64,000 nt of DNA from JAKAQB01 sp027320105. GTDB lineage: Bacteria; Actinomycetota; Acidimicrobiia; Acidimicrobiales; Palsa-688. The stretch is taken from NCBI GenBank assembly GCA_027320105.1, contig DAHVMA010000079.1, forward strand, positions 1 through 64,000, read 5' to 3'. Shown piece by piece: positions 18,231-24,794 of this stretch (positions are counted from its first letter, which is position 1; every line of letters begins with the position of its first letter). The notes below the pieces were generated by a model. It was not told the origin of the DNA and made no database searches. It saw nothing but the letters and a program-made list of their open reading frames with translations. The position numbers were made by a program, and so were the translations under genes.

Positions 18231-18260
18231 ATCCTATCGCGCGCGAATGCAAAGCATTCC
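18231..18260 (-). promoter_or_regulatory. Putative lsr2 promoter/operator region with an inverted repeat
   Basis: The 205-bp gap between rplA and lsr2 contains a perfect inverted repeat GAATGCAAAGCATTC (arms 18245-18250 and 18254-18259). Just downstream, reading toward lsr2, is TAGGAT, which could serve as a -10 element. No clear -35 at the right spacing. The repeat could be an operator or the remains of a terminator after rplA; no T-run follows it. It is notably less GC-rich than its surroundings, which suits Lsr2 autobinding. Confidence 0.35.
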
Positions 18261-18319
18261 GGGACGACGCAAGCCAGAAGGTTTGGGGAAAAGGCCGCCC
18301 TGCGGAGGAGTGGGAGGCG

Positions 18320-19051
18320 TCAGACGGAGGCGCTGGCGAGATCCTCGTCGGTCACACGAAGCGCGTTGACATCCACGTCCACGCCGGGACCCATCGTCGA
18401 AGAAACAGCCACCGACTTGATGTAGCGGCCCTTCGCCGCCGCCGGCTTTGCCCGGTTGACCTCGTCGATGACCGCTCGGAAATTCTGCATCAGCGCCAGG
18501 CGGCTGAAGCTCGCCTTGCCGATCGGCACCTGCACCACGCCCCTCGACCGGGTGTCCGCCCGATATTCGACGCGGCCCCCCTTGAAATCGGTGACCGCCT
18601 TGGCGACGTCCGGGGTGACCGTCCCCGTCTTGGGGTTGGGCATCAGCCCGCGGGGCCCGAGCTTGCGTCCGAGCCGCCCGACCTGTCCCATGAGGTCAGG
18701 GGTGGCGATGGCGACGTCGAAGTCCATCATCCCGCCGTCGACCGCGGCCACGAGGTCATCGGCACCCACGATGTCAGCGCCAGCAGCGCGAGCGGCCTCC
18801 GCCGCTGCACCAGCGGCAAACACGACGACCTTCACGTCCTTGCCGATGCCGGCGGGCAGGGCGACGGTTCCGCGCACCACCTGGTCCGCCTTGCGGGGAT
18901 CCACTCCGAGCCGCACGGCCAGCTCCACGGTCTCGTCGAACCCGGCGTGCGCCAGGCTCTTCACCAGGTCGAGCGCCTCACCCGGCGCATACGTGCGTTG
19001 CCGGTCGAACCGCTTGGCGGCGTCGATGTACTTCTTTCCTCGCTTCGGCAC
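18320..19051 (-). CDS. rplA: 50S ribosomal protein L1
   Basis: 243 aa. L1 signatures are visible: KRGKKYIDAAKRFDR at the N-terminus, DLMGQVGRLGRKLGPRGLMPNPKTGTVT in the middle (about 135-162; the rRNA-binding motif), and GKASF in the last third. It binds 23S rRNA in the mobile L1 stalk and in many bacteria represses its own rplK-rplA operon. It lies 60 bp downstream of rplK. Confidence 0.97.
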   Translation of the reverse strand: MPKRGKKYIDAAKRFDRQRTYAPGEALDLVKSLAHAGFDETVELAVRLGVDPRKADQVVRGTVALPAGIGKDVKVVVFAAGAAAEAARAAGADIVGADDLVAAVDGGMMDFDVAIATPDLMGQVGRLGRKLGPRGLMPNPKTGTVTPDVAKAVTDFKGGRVEYRADTRSRGVVQVPIGKASFSRLALMQNFRAVIDEVNRAKPAAAKGRYIKSVAVSSTMGPGVDVDVNALRVTDEDLASASV

Positions 19052-19111
19052 GTGGCCTCCCTCGGGTGTCGGACGGGCGGGGCGAGGTCCTCCCCTGCCT
19101 CGTCGCGGTGG

Positions 19112-19537
19112 TCAGCTGACTTTGATCCCCATGGAGCGGGCGGTCCCCCGGACCTGGGCCTTGGCCGCTTCCAAGTCGTTGGCGTTGAGATCGGGCATCT
19201 TGATCTGCGCGATCTCGGCGATCTGATCATCCGTCACCGTGGCAACGGTCTCACGGCCAGTGGTCTTGGCGCCCTTTTCGACGCCGGCAGCCTGGCGCAG
19301 CAGCACCGGGGTCGGGGGGGTCTTCAGCACGAAGCTGAAGCTGCGATCGTCGTGGATGGTGATCTCGACGGGGATCACCTGCCCGACGCGGTCCTCGGTC
19401 TGGGCGTTGTACTGCTTGACGAAATCCATCGTCTGGACACCGTGGGGGCCGAGGGCCGTGCCGACCGGCGGCGCCGGCGTGGCCTTTCCTGCCGGCAGTT
19501 GGATCTTGACGATGGCGACGACACGCCGCTTGGCCAT
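19112..19537 (-). CDS. rplK: 50S ribosomal protein L11
   Basis: 141 aa, the normal length. Hallmarks: IKLQLPAGKA-like start (VKIQLPAGKATPAPPVGTAL), GPHGVQTMDFVKQYNAQT, and the C-terminal RNA-binding part with VRGTARSMGIKV. L11 sits at the GTPase centre of the ribosome. It lies 15 bp after nusG, and the ATG has a GGAG upstream. Confidence 0.97.
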   Translation of the reverse strand: MAKRRVVAIVKIQLPAGKATPAPPVGTALGPHGVQTMDFVKQYNAQTEDRVGQVIPVEITIHDDRSFSFVLKTPPTPVLLRQAAGVEKGAKTTGRETVATVTDDQIAEIAQIKMPDLNANDLEAAKAQVRGTARSMGIKVS

Positions 19538-19552
19538 GGTGGCGGACTCCTC

Positions 19553-20212
19553 TTACAGTTTCGCCACTTGGGCGAACTCGAGCTCGACGGGCGTTTCCCG
19601 GCCGAAGATGTTGACGAGCACCTTGAGCTTGAGCTGGTCCTCGTTGATCTCGGCGATGGTGCCAGTGAAGTCGGCGAACGGGCCCTCCTTGACCCGCACC
19701 GACTCTCCCGTCTCGTACTCGAGGCGGGGACGGCCCCTGCGCTGGCCTTCGGTCTCGGCCTCGGGCGTCACCGACAGGATGTTCTCCACTTCCTTGCGGG
19801 ACAGCGGCGTCGGGCGAGCCCCGAGACCGACGAAACCGGTAACCCCGGGCGTGTTGCGCACGACGTACCACGAGTCGTCGTCGAGGTCCATCCGCACCAG
19901 GATGTACCCGGGGAAGACCTTCTTCGAGACGACCTGCTTCTTGCCGTTCTTGAACTCGATGACGTCCTCCATGGGGATGACGACCTCGAAGATGCGTCCC
20001 TCCATGTTCATCGACGCGATCCGGCTCTCGAGGTTGGACTTCACCTTGTTCTCGTAGCCGGCGTAGCTGTGCACGACGTACCACTTGCCGGGGCGGTCGT
20101 AGGGGCTCTCCGGGCGCGCCGGCGCCTCCTCCTCGACCACGCCGGCCGTGGCCTCCTCCTCGGCGCCCTCGGGCGACGGGAGTTGGTTCCCCTCGATCTC
20201 CTCGTCCGCCAT
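19553..20212 (-). CDS. nusG: Transcription termination/antitermination factor NusG
   Basis: 219 aa. The NGN domain begins at KWYVVHSYAGYENKVKSNLESRI (about 43-65) and contains KKVFPGYILVRM. The KOW domain is near the C-terminus (VRVKEGPFADFTGTIAEINEDQLKLKVLVNIFGRETPVELEF in outline, about 175-215). A Glu/Ala-rich N-terminal extension of about 40 residues is typical of actinobacterial NusG. NusG binds RNA polymerase and links it to Rho or the ribosome. Its ATG shares one base with the secE stop (TGATG). Confidence 0.97.
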   Translation of the reverse strand: MADEEIEGNQLPSPEGAEEEATAGVVEEEAPARPESPYDRPGKWYVVHSYAGYENKVKSNLESRIASMNMEGRIFEVVIPMEDVIEFKNGKKQVVSKKVFPGYILVRMDLDDDSWYVVRNTPGVTGFVGLGARPTPLSRKEVENILSVTPEAETEGQRRGRPRLEYETGESVRVKEGPFADFTGTIAEINEDQLKLKVLVNIFGRETPVELEFAQVAKL

Positions 20213-20601
20213 CAGGGGTTGAAGATGAAGTTGGCGGCGTGCTGGAACCCGACGTCCAAACCGAAGATGAACGCCATCAGGATGGCGAGGGTGATCAGCA
20301 CGACGGTGGAGTAGTTGAGCGTCTCGGCGCGGGTCGGCCAGGCAACCTTGCGCATCTCCACGTTGACCTCGTGGAGGAACTGGCGGGGCCCGACCCGATG
20401 GCGGCTCGGCGCCAGTGCCTCCCGCGCCGTATGGGAGCTGCTCTCCCCGGCCAGGTCCGCGAGCCGGTCCGTCTCCGTCCGCGAGCCTGCGACCGCTACC
20501 GATCCGTCCGCGCCGCCGCGGCCGAACGTGCCGTCATCAGGCACCACCTCGCCGTTGTCGTCGCCGCGGCGCTGCATCTGTCGCCGCTGTTGTCGGTTCA
20601 T
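20212..20601 (-). CDS. secE: Preprotein translocase subunit SecE
   Basis: 129 aa. The C-terminal 60 residues are the SecE core: FLHEVNVEMRKVAWPTRAETLNYSTVV followed by one transmembrane helix (VVLITLAILMAFIFGLDVGF). The N-terminal 70 residues are hydrophilic and disordered-looking, typical of actinobacteria. SecE stabilises SecY in the membrane. The ATG at 20601 (MNRQQRRQ) was chosen because the longer open frame runs through the tRNA-Trp gene; a GTG two codons upstream is an alternative. Confidence 0.94.
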   Translation of the reverse strand: MNRQQRRQMQRRGDDNGEVVPDDGTFGRGGADGSVAVAGSRTETDRLADLAGESSSHTAREALAPSRHRVGPRQFLHEVNVEMRKVAWPTRAETLNYSTVVLITLAILMAFIFGLDVGFQHAANFIFNP

Positions 20602-20632
20602 GCTCACGGTGCTGACCTTCCAGGAAGCGGAG

Positions 20633-20706
20633 CAGGGCAGGAGGGACTCGAACCCCCAACCGCCGGTTTTGGAGACCGGTGCTCTGCCAAATTGAGCTAC
20701 TGCCCT
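20633..20706 (-). tRNA. tRNA-Trp (CCA anticodon)
   Basis: A full cloverleaf on the minus strand: acceptor stem AGGGCAG with CTGCCCT, anticodon stem CCGGT-CTCCAAA-ACCGG giving anticodon CCA, T-loop GTTCGAG, and discriminator G. The CCA end is not encoded. It lies 31 bp before secE, the usual neighbour in actinobacteria. Confidence 0.97.
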
Positions 20707-20837
20707 CGGTGGGACGGGTCCTTCCCGCCGATCGAGGATAGCACCGCCCATCCCGGGACCGTCCGGCGGCCCAACCCCCGGCAGCCCGAGGCCCGGCGGG
20801 CGGCGACCTCGGGCGAGGGAACCGCTAACTTCCTCCC

Positions 20838-21173
20838 GTGGCCGACCATGCCAACCCGGGGGACGCCGGCTTCGAGATGGACCGCCGCGACGAGCAGGGC
20901 GTCGCTGTCTTCCTCGTCGCCGGCGAGCTCGACCTGGAGACGGCTCCCACCCTGCGCCATCGCCTCCACCAGGCCCTGGACGGGGGCGAGGCGCATCTCG
21001 TCGTCGATCTGTCCGAGCTGTCGTTCATTGACTCCACCGGGATAAGCGTCCTCGTCGAGAGCCTGAAGCAGGCTCAGCGGACCGGTGGGAGCCTGGTGTT
21101 GCGCAACCCGACCCCCGCCGTCCGCCGGGTCCTCGACATCACCGGCCTGCTCGGAACATTCGGGTTGGACTGA
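20838..21173 (+). CDS. STAS-domain anti-sigma factor antagonist
   Basis: 111 aa from a GTG start. The whole protein is one STAS domain: FLVAGELDLETAPTLRHRL, then VVDLSELSFIDSTGISVLVES. The Ser in DSTG is the residue phosphorylated by the partner anti-sigma kinase in SpoIIAA/RsbV proteins. In the family, the unphosphorylated form binds a HATPase anti-sigma factor and frees a sigma factor. A possible HATPase partner is encoded at 29602-30591, but the pairing is only inference. Divergent from tRNA-Trp; the next gene on the same strand is 62 bp away. Confidence 0.92.
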   Translation: MADHANPGDAGFEMDRRDEQGVAVFLVAGELDLETAPTLRHRLHQALDGGEAHLVVDLSELSFIDSTGISVLVESLKQAQRTGGSLVLRNPTPAVRRVLDITGLLGTFGLD

Positions 21174-21235
21174 TCCACGCCGGCAAGCGGCCAGCCCGGT
21201 TGGGCAGGAGGGCGAGCCACCGGTAGGCTCGGCAC

Positions 21236-21658
21236 ATGGCATCGACGGGTTCGCTGGCCACCGGGGGCACCGGCACCGCCGTCGCTCGCAACGGGGACCG
21301 CCGCCCGGCGGCCGACCGGGCGATGCGTCGGCTGCTGCACGTCCCGGAGCGCCGGCCCGCAAGTGCCGACGCCGCCCACCGGATCTTCAGCGTCGGGATC
21401 GTGCTGTCGGCGCTCCGATGCCTCCTCACCTACATCTTCCTTCCGATCCTGGCGCCCCTGCTCGGTGTGGCCGGCGGTGTCGGCCCGAGCGTGGGCATCC
21501 CCCTGGCGGTGGTCGCCCTGGGGTTCGACGTGATGGGCATCCGGCGGTTCTGGCTCGCCGACCACCGGTGGCGCTGGACGATGACCGTCGTCTACGTGTT
21601 GGTGATGGGCCTGGTCGTGGCCCTCCTCGTCGGGAACCTCGAGACGCTGTTCGGTTGA
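21236..21658 (+). CDS. Small membrane protein of unknown function
   Basis: 140 aa. A hydrophilic N-terminus (about 45 residues) is followed by about three transmembrane segments: IFSVGIVLSALRCLLTYIFL, VGIPLAVVALGFDVMGI and MTVVYVLVMGLVVALLVG. A short HRWRWT loop separates the last two. No recognised domain. It follows the STAS gene on the same strand and converges with the anti-sigma factor gene (33 bp between stops). Confidence 0.75.
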   Translation: MASTGSLATGGTGTAVARNGDRRPAADRAMRRLLHVPERRPASADAAHRIFSVGIVLSALRCLLTYIFLPILAPLLGVAGGVGPSVGIPLAVVALGFDVMGIRRFWLADHRWRWTMTVVYVLVMGLVVALLVGNLETLFG

Positions 21659-21691
21659 GCCTGCCCCGGAGCGACGGGCAGGGGCGGCACG

Positions 21692-22090
21692 TCAGCCGGT
21701 CAGCATCCCCGGGCGCCGGCGGGCGGACCAGAGAAGGACTCCCGCCGCGCCGGCGGCGCCTGCGACAGCGGCGACCCCGATCGCCACCCAAGGAGCAGGG
21801 GACCAGTGCGCCCGCCGCTGCCCGTCGAGGCCGGCGATGATGTCCGACAGCAACTCGGGGGGCGGCTGGTCACCCGGCGGGCGCAGGGCGTGCAGCGTCC
21901 GCAGCATCCGCCGGTAGCGGGCGACGTCCGCCTGGCACCGCAAGCACTGCGCCAGGTGGTCACGAGCGCGCTTGTCGAGGTCCGCCTCGCCGGCCACCCA
22001 GGCAGGCAGGAGGCCCCCGACGGCATCGCACTCCCCGACCCGCCGGAGGACCCGGTCAACCAGCGTCGCCATCCCGTCCACGGCCGGCAA
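21692..22090 (-). CDS. Zinc-finger anti-sigma factor
   Basis: About 132 aa. The N-terminal half has the ZAS-type motif with His and two Cys in DHLAQCLRCQAD (HxxxCxxC), the typical sigma-binding zinc domain. A single transmembrane helix follows (WVAIGVAAVAGAAGAAGVLLW), ending in a short Arg-rich tail. It should hold the ECF sigma factor encoded immediately upstream at the membrane, with release on a signal. The start overlaps the sigma gene by 35 nt; a second ATG six codons later would give a 17-nt overlap. Confidence 0.88.
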   Translation of the reverse strand: MPAVDGMATLVDRVLRRVGECDAVGGLLPAWVAGEADLDKRARDHLAQCLRCQADVARYRRMLRTLHALRPPGDQPPPELLSDIIAGLDGQRRAHWSPAPWVAIGVAAVAGAAGAAGVLLWSARRRPGMLTG

Positions 22091-22775
22091 TAGATTCCTT
22101 GAGCCGCCGGCGGGCCCGGTGCAGTCGCACCTTGGCCGCCGCCTCGGAGATGCCGAGCTGCTCCGCTATGGCCTGATGGGGCAGGTCATAGATGTCCCGG
22201 AGCACGATCACAGTCCGCAGGCGGGGCGGGAGCTCGGCGAGCGACGCGGTCATGGCGGCGCGGTCGGACTGGCTGGCGGCACGCCATTCCGGGTCACGCT
22301 CGGGGCGGGCGTCGGCGACAGCCAGCTCGTCGCTCAACGGAACGGTCGCCGACCTCCGGCGCCTGGAGAGCAGGGTCGAGGCACAGTTGGCGGTGATGCG
22401 GTACAGCCACGTGGTGAACTGGGCATCGCCACGGAACCGCCCGAGACCCCGCTGGGCTCGCAAGTACGCCTCTTGCACCACGTCCCGTGCGTCCTCCTCG
22501 TTGCCGGTGAGACGGAGCGCCAGCGTGTAGGCATCGGGGTAGGTGGCCCGCACCAGCTCTTCCAGGGCGCCGATGTCGCCCTGCCGGGCAGCCACCACGA
22601 GGACGGTGAGGTCCCCGCCGGAGCCAGCGAGATCCGAGCGGCGCCGCCGCCGGCGGCGGGCTCCCGGCGCGACACCTACCGGCGTGGCCACTCCCGCCGT
22701 GGCCACTCCTGCCGTCGTGGCGACGGCAGGCGTTGCGTCTGGCGGTGCCGGGGCGGATGCGGTCGACGCGTTCAC
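22056..22775 (-). CDS. ECF-family RNA polymerase sigma factor
   Basis: 239 aa. Region 2 has ALEELVRATYPDAYTLALRL and DARDVVQEAYLRAQRGL, with RFRGDAQFTTWLYRITANCA for promoter melting. Region 4 has LPPRLRTVIVLRDIYDLPHQAIAEQLGIS and AAAKVRLHRARRRL. An unusual N-terminal extension of about 50 residues carries an AGVAT repeat (15-bp DNA units) and a run of Arg. The GTG start lies 3 nt after the rpmG stop codon, so the gene appears co-transcribed with rpmG and the two tRNAs. The cognate anti-sigma factor overlaps its 3' end. The true start might be downstream of the extension. Confidence 0.92.
   Translation of the reverse strand: MNASTASAPAPPDATPAVATTAGVATAGVATPVGVAPGARRRRRRRSDLAGSGGDLTVLVVAARQGDIGALEELVRATYPDAYTLALRLTGNEEDARDVVQEAYLRAQRGLGRFRGDAQFTTWLYRITANCASTLLSRRRRSATVPLSDELAVADARPERDPEWRAASQSDRAAMTASLAELPPRLRTVIVLRDIYDLPHQAIAEQLGISEAAAKVRLHRARRRLKESIAGRGRDGDAG
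22684..22713 (-). repeat. 15-bp tandem repeat at the 5' end of the ECF sigma gene
   Basis: Two near-identical 15-bp units at 22684-22698 and 22699-22713 (GTGGCCACTCCCGCC, one base different), encoding AGVAT twice on the minus strand, with more diverged copies on either side. The reading frame is preserved. It lies in the N-terminal extension that ordinary ECF factors lack. Confidence 0.75.
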
Positions 22776-22778
22776 CGG

Positions 22779-22943
22779 CTAGCGGGTCTCCCGGTGGACG
22801 GTGTGCTGCCGGTCCCACCTGCAGTACTTCTTCATCTCCAGGCGCTCGCGGTCGTTGGTCTTGTTCTTCATCGTGATGTAGTTACGACGCTTGCAGACGT
22901 CACAGGCGAGGGTGATCTTGACTCGCTTCTCGTTCTTGGGCAC
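22779..22943 (-). CDS. rpmG: 50S ribosomal protein L33
   Basis: 54 aa from a GTG start: begins MPKNEKRVKITLACDVCKRR and ends QHTVHRETR, clearly L33. The first zinc pair CDVC (residues 14-17) is intact. The second pair expected near residue 41 is reduced to KKYCRWDR, so only one Cys remains and Asp stands where the fourth ligand usually is. It lies 24 bp after tRNA-Met and 3 nt before the ECF sigma start. Confidence 0.95.
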   Translation of the reverse strand: MPKNEKRVKITLACDVCKRRNYITMKNKTNDRERLEMKKYCRWDRQHTVHRETR

Positions 22944-22966
22944 GGATGCTGCTCCTCGGTGCGAGA

Positions 22967-23043
22967 TGGTAGCGGCGGTCGGACTCGAACCGACGACAAC
23001 TCGATTATGAGCCGAGTGCTCTGACCGACTGAGCTACGCCGCC
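22967..23043 (-). tRNA. tRNA-Met (CAT anticodon), CCA encoded
   Basis: Minus-strand cloverleaf: acceptor GGCGGCG with CGCCGCT (one G-U pair), anticodon stem-loop CTCGG-CTCATAA-TCGAG giving CAT, and T-loop GTTCGAG. Discriminator A is followed by a genome-encoded CCA (22967-22969). The 5' end pairing of the acceptor suggests elongator rather than initiator Met. A single base separates it from tRNA-Thr, so both are processed from one transcript that continues into rpmG. Confidence 0.96.
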
Positions 23044-23044
23044 G

Positions 23045-23117
23045 AGCCCCTTGTCGGAATCGAACCGACGACACCAGCCTTACCATGGCTGTGCTCTGCC
23101 GACTGAGCTAAAGGGGC
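23045..23117 (-). tRNA. tRNA-Thr (GGT anticodon)
   Basis: Minus-strand cloverleaf: acceptor GCCCCTT with AAGGGGC, anticodon stem CAGCC-ATGGTAA-GGCTG giving GGT, T-loop GTTCGAT, discriminator T. CCA is not encoded. First element of the tRNA-Thr/tRNA-Met/rpmG transcript. Confidence 0.96.
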
Positions 23118-23227
23118 GTTTGGTGCTGCTTCGGTGTCGCTCGGGGCTGCGCCCGCGGGCGCAGCCCCGGCCATCCTACCTGCGCCGCCAGGACACCGCA
23201 GGTGGTGGGCGGGCTACCGTTGCCCGG

Positions 23228-23746
23228 ATGCAAGTCCGGCCGGTGACGAGGGACGACGCCGAAGCGATACGGGCGATCTACAACCGCGAGGTCGTCGGCT
23301 CGACGGTCACCTTCGACCTCGTTCCCCGCACGCTCGACGAGCAGCTGCAGTGGGTCGACGAGCACAGCGGCGCCCACCCGGCGATCGTCGCCGTCGACGG
23401 AGACGATCGCGTGCGGGGTTTCGCCTCGCTCTCCCCCTACCGAGCACGGCCGGCGTACCGGACGACCGTCGAGGACTCCGTCTACGTCGAGCGGGACTCC
23501 CGCGGGACGGGTGTGGGGCGCCTCCTACTGTCGGAGGTCGTCGCCCTGGCCGGCTCCCACGGCTTCCACGCCATCATGGCTCGCGTCGTCGGCAACCACG
23601 AGGCGTCCATCCGCCTGCACCATGGTTGCGGCTTCGAGCTCGTCGGCGTGGAGCGGGAGGTGGGACGGAAGTTCGGCACGTGGCTCGATGTCGCCCTGAT
23701 GCAGCGTCTCGTCCGTGACCCGCCCCCGACCAGAGCGGAGCCGTAG
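23228..23746 (+). CDS. GNAT acetyltransferase (phosphinothricin-acetyltransferase-like)
   Basis: 172 aa. It starts MQVRPVTRDDAEAIRAIYN. The acetyl-CoA loop is RDSRGTGVGRLLLSEVV (Q/RxxGxG/A motif). Other marks are ARPAYRTTVEDSVYV, GFHAIMARVVGNHEASIRLH and GFELVGVEREVGRKFGTWLDV, the full signature of the PAT/YncA branch. Members acetylate small amines, including phosphinothricin or methionine sulfoximine; the real substrate is unknown. The ATG at 23228 was chosen since the longer frame runs through the tRNA genes. Divergent from tRNA-Thr. Confidence 0.92.
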   Translation: MQVRPVTRDDAEAIRAIYNREVVGSTVTFDLVPRTLDEQLQWVDEHSGAHPAIVAVDGDDRVRGFASLSPYRARPAYRTTVEDSVYVERDSRGTGVGRLLLSEVVALAGSHGFHAIMARVVGNHEASIRLHHGCGFELVGVEREVGRKFGTWLDVALMQRLVRDPPPTRAEP

Positions 23747-23772
23747 CCGTCGAAGGTCGGTGCGCAGGTGGA

Positions 23773-23816
23773 GCTCGGTGCAAAGGGACGGCCTTTGTGC
23801 CTCCTGTGCACCGAGC
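23773..23816. terminator. Stem-loop between convergent genes (likely bidirectional terminator)
   Basis: A perfect 10-bp inverted repeat GCTCGGTGCA (23773-23782) / TGCACCGAGC (23807-23816) encloses an inner AAAGG-GACGG-CCTTT hairpin. It sits 26 bp after the GNAT stop and upstream of the tesB stop on the other strand. No U-run follows, which is common for GC-rich actinobacterial terminators. The rest of the 166-bp gap is GC-rich without other visible features. Confidence 0.55.
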
Positions 23817-23912
23817 CCCCCGAGCGCACCCTGCCCCCGCCGGCGGGAGGGGGAAGGCGACCGGGGCGGGAAGGGGGTAGGGAGGCGGCCGCAGGTGGGG
23901 GTGATCGCCGGC

Positions 23913-24794
23913 TCAGCGAGGCGGGCGCAGGGCACCCTCCTGTACGACGGTGATGGCGAGGCGCCCGTCCACGCCGAACATGTGCCCGAGCGCCAGCCCC
24001 CTCCCGTCCCCGCTCGACGGCGACGCCTGGGCGTAGAGGATCCACTCGTCGACCCGGAACGGCCGGTGGAACCACATGGCGTGGTCGAGGCTCGCCACAA
24101 ACCCGGGGAGCGTCACCGGCCGTCCGGCTGCCATCGCCTCGCTCGCCCACGACTCCATGGCGACGGAGAGCAACGTCAGGTCGGAGGCGTAGGCGGCGAC
24201 GCAGTCGTGCAACGTCGGGTCGTCGCCGAGAGCCCCGATCGTCCGGAACCACAGCAGCCGGGTGTAGCCGCCCACGGATGGCGCTACGCGCATCTCGAAG
24301 GGAAGCGACGGCGACGGGAGCGGGTCCTCGGACTGGCCGGCGGCTCGCCCCCACAGGCCGAAGCCCTCCCACGGGGCCGACTCCTCCGGCGCCGCCACCC
24401 CGTCCGGGAAGGGGATCTGACGGTCGTAACCGGCTTCGGGGCAGTGGAACGACGCCTGCAGGTTGAAGATCGCCCGCCCCCCCTGGACCCCGACCACCCG
24501 GCGAGTCGCATAGGTGCGGCCGTCGCGGATCGGATCCACCTCGTAGACGACAGGCGCGGCCGGGTCCCCGGCCTGCAGGAAGTAGGCGTGCAGGCTGTGG
24601 ACCGACTTGTCGGGAACGCTGCGGCTGGCGGCGACGAGCGCCTGGGCGGCCACCTGGCCTCCGAAGATCCGGACCAGGCTCGTGGGCGGGCTCTTACCGC
24701 GGAAGAGGAGGTGGTCGATCGTCTCCAGGTCAAGGGCGTCGAGCAGCACGGCCAGGGGGGCCGGCGTCGGTCCCGCCCGCCAGTCAGTCGCCAC
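23913..24794 (-). CDS. tesB: Acyl-CoA thioesterase II
   Basis: 293 aa, double hot-dog fold. Family signs: FGGQVAAQALVAAS near residue 35, VHSLHAYFLQAGDP, YATRRVVGVQGGRAIF, and LASL-like ASLDHAMWFHRPFRVDEW near residue 240, containing the catalytic-site Asp. It hydrolyses medium- to long-chain acyl-CoA to free acid and CoA. The GTG at 24794 overlaps the galE stop by 11 nt; the open frame further upstream lies inside galE. Two-gene operon galE-tesB. Confidence 0.92.
   Translation of the reverse strand: MATDWRAGPTPAPLAVLLDALDLETIDHLLFRGKSPPTSLVRIFGGQVAAQALVAASRSVPDKSVHSLHAYFLQAGDPAAPVVYEVDPIRDGRTYATRRVVGVQGGRAIFNLQASFHCPEAGYDRQIPFPDGVAAPEESAPWEGFGLWGRAAGQSEDPLPSPSLPFEMRVAPSVGGYTRLLWFRTIGALGDDPTLHDCVAAYASDLTLLSVAMESWASEAMAAGRPVTLPGFVASLDHAMWFHRPFRVDEWILYAQASPSSGDGRGLALGHMFGVDGRLAITVVQEGALRPPR

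Noticed and set aside
18113..20314. 733-codon open frame on the plus strand
   Set aside because: Runs antisense to rplA, rplK, nusG and part of secE; composition is typical of an antisense frame in GC-rich genes, and the minus-strand genes are certain.
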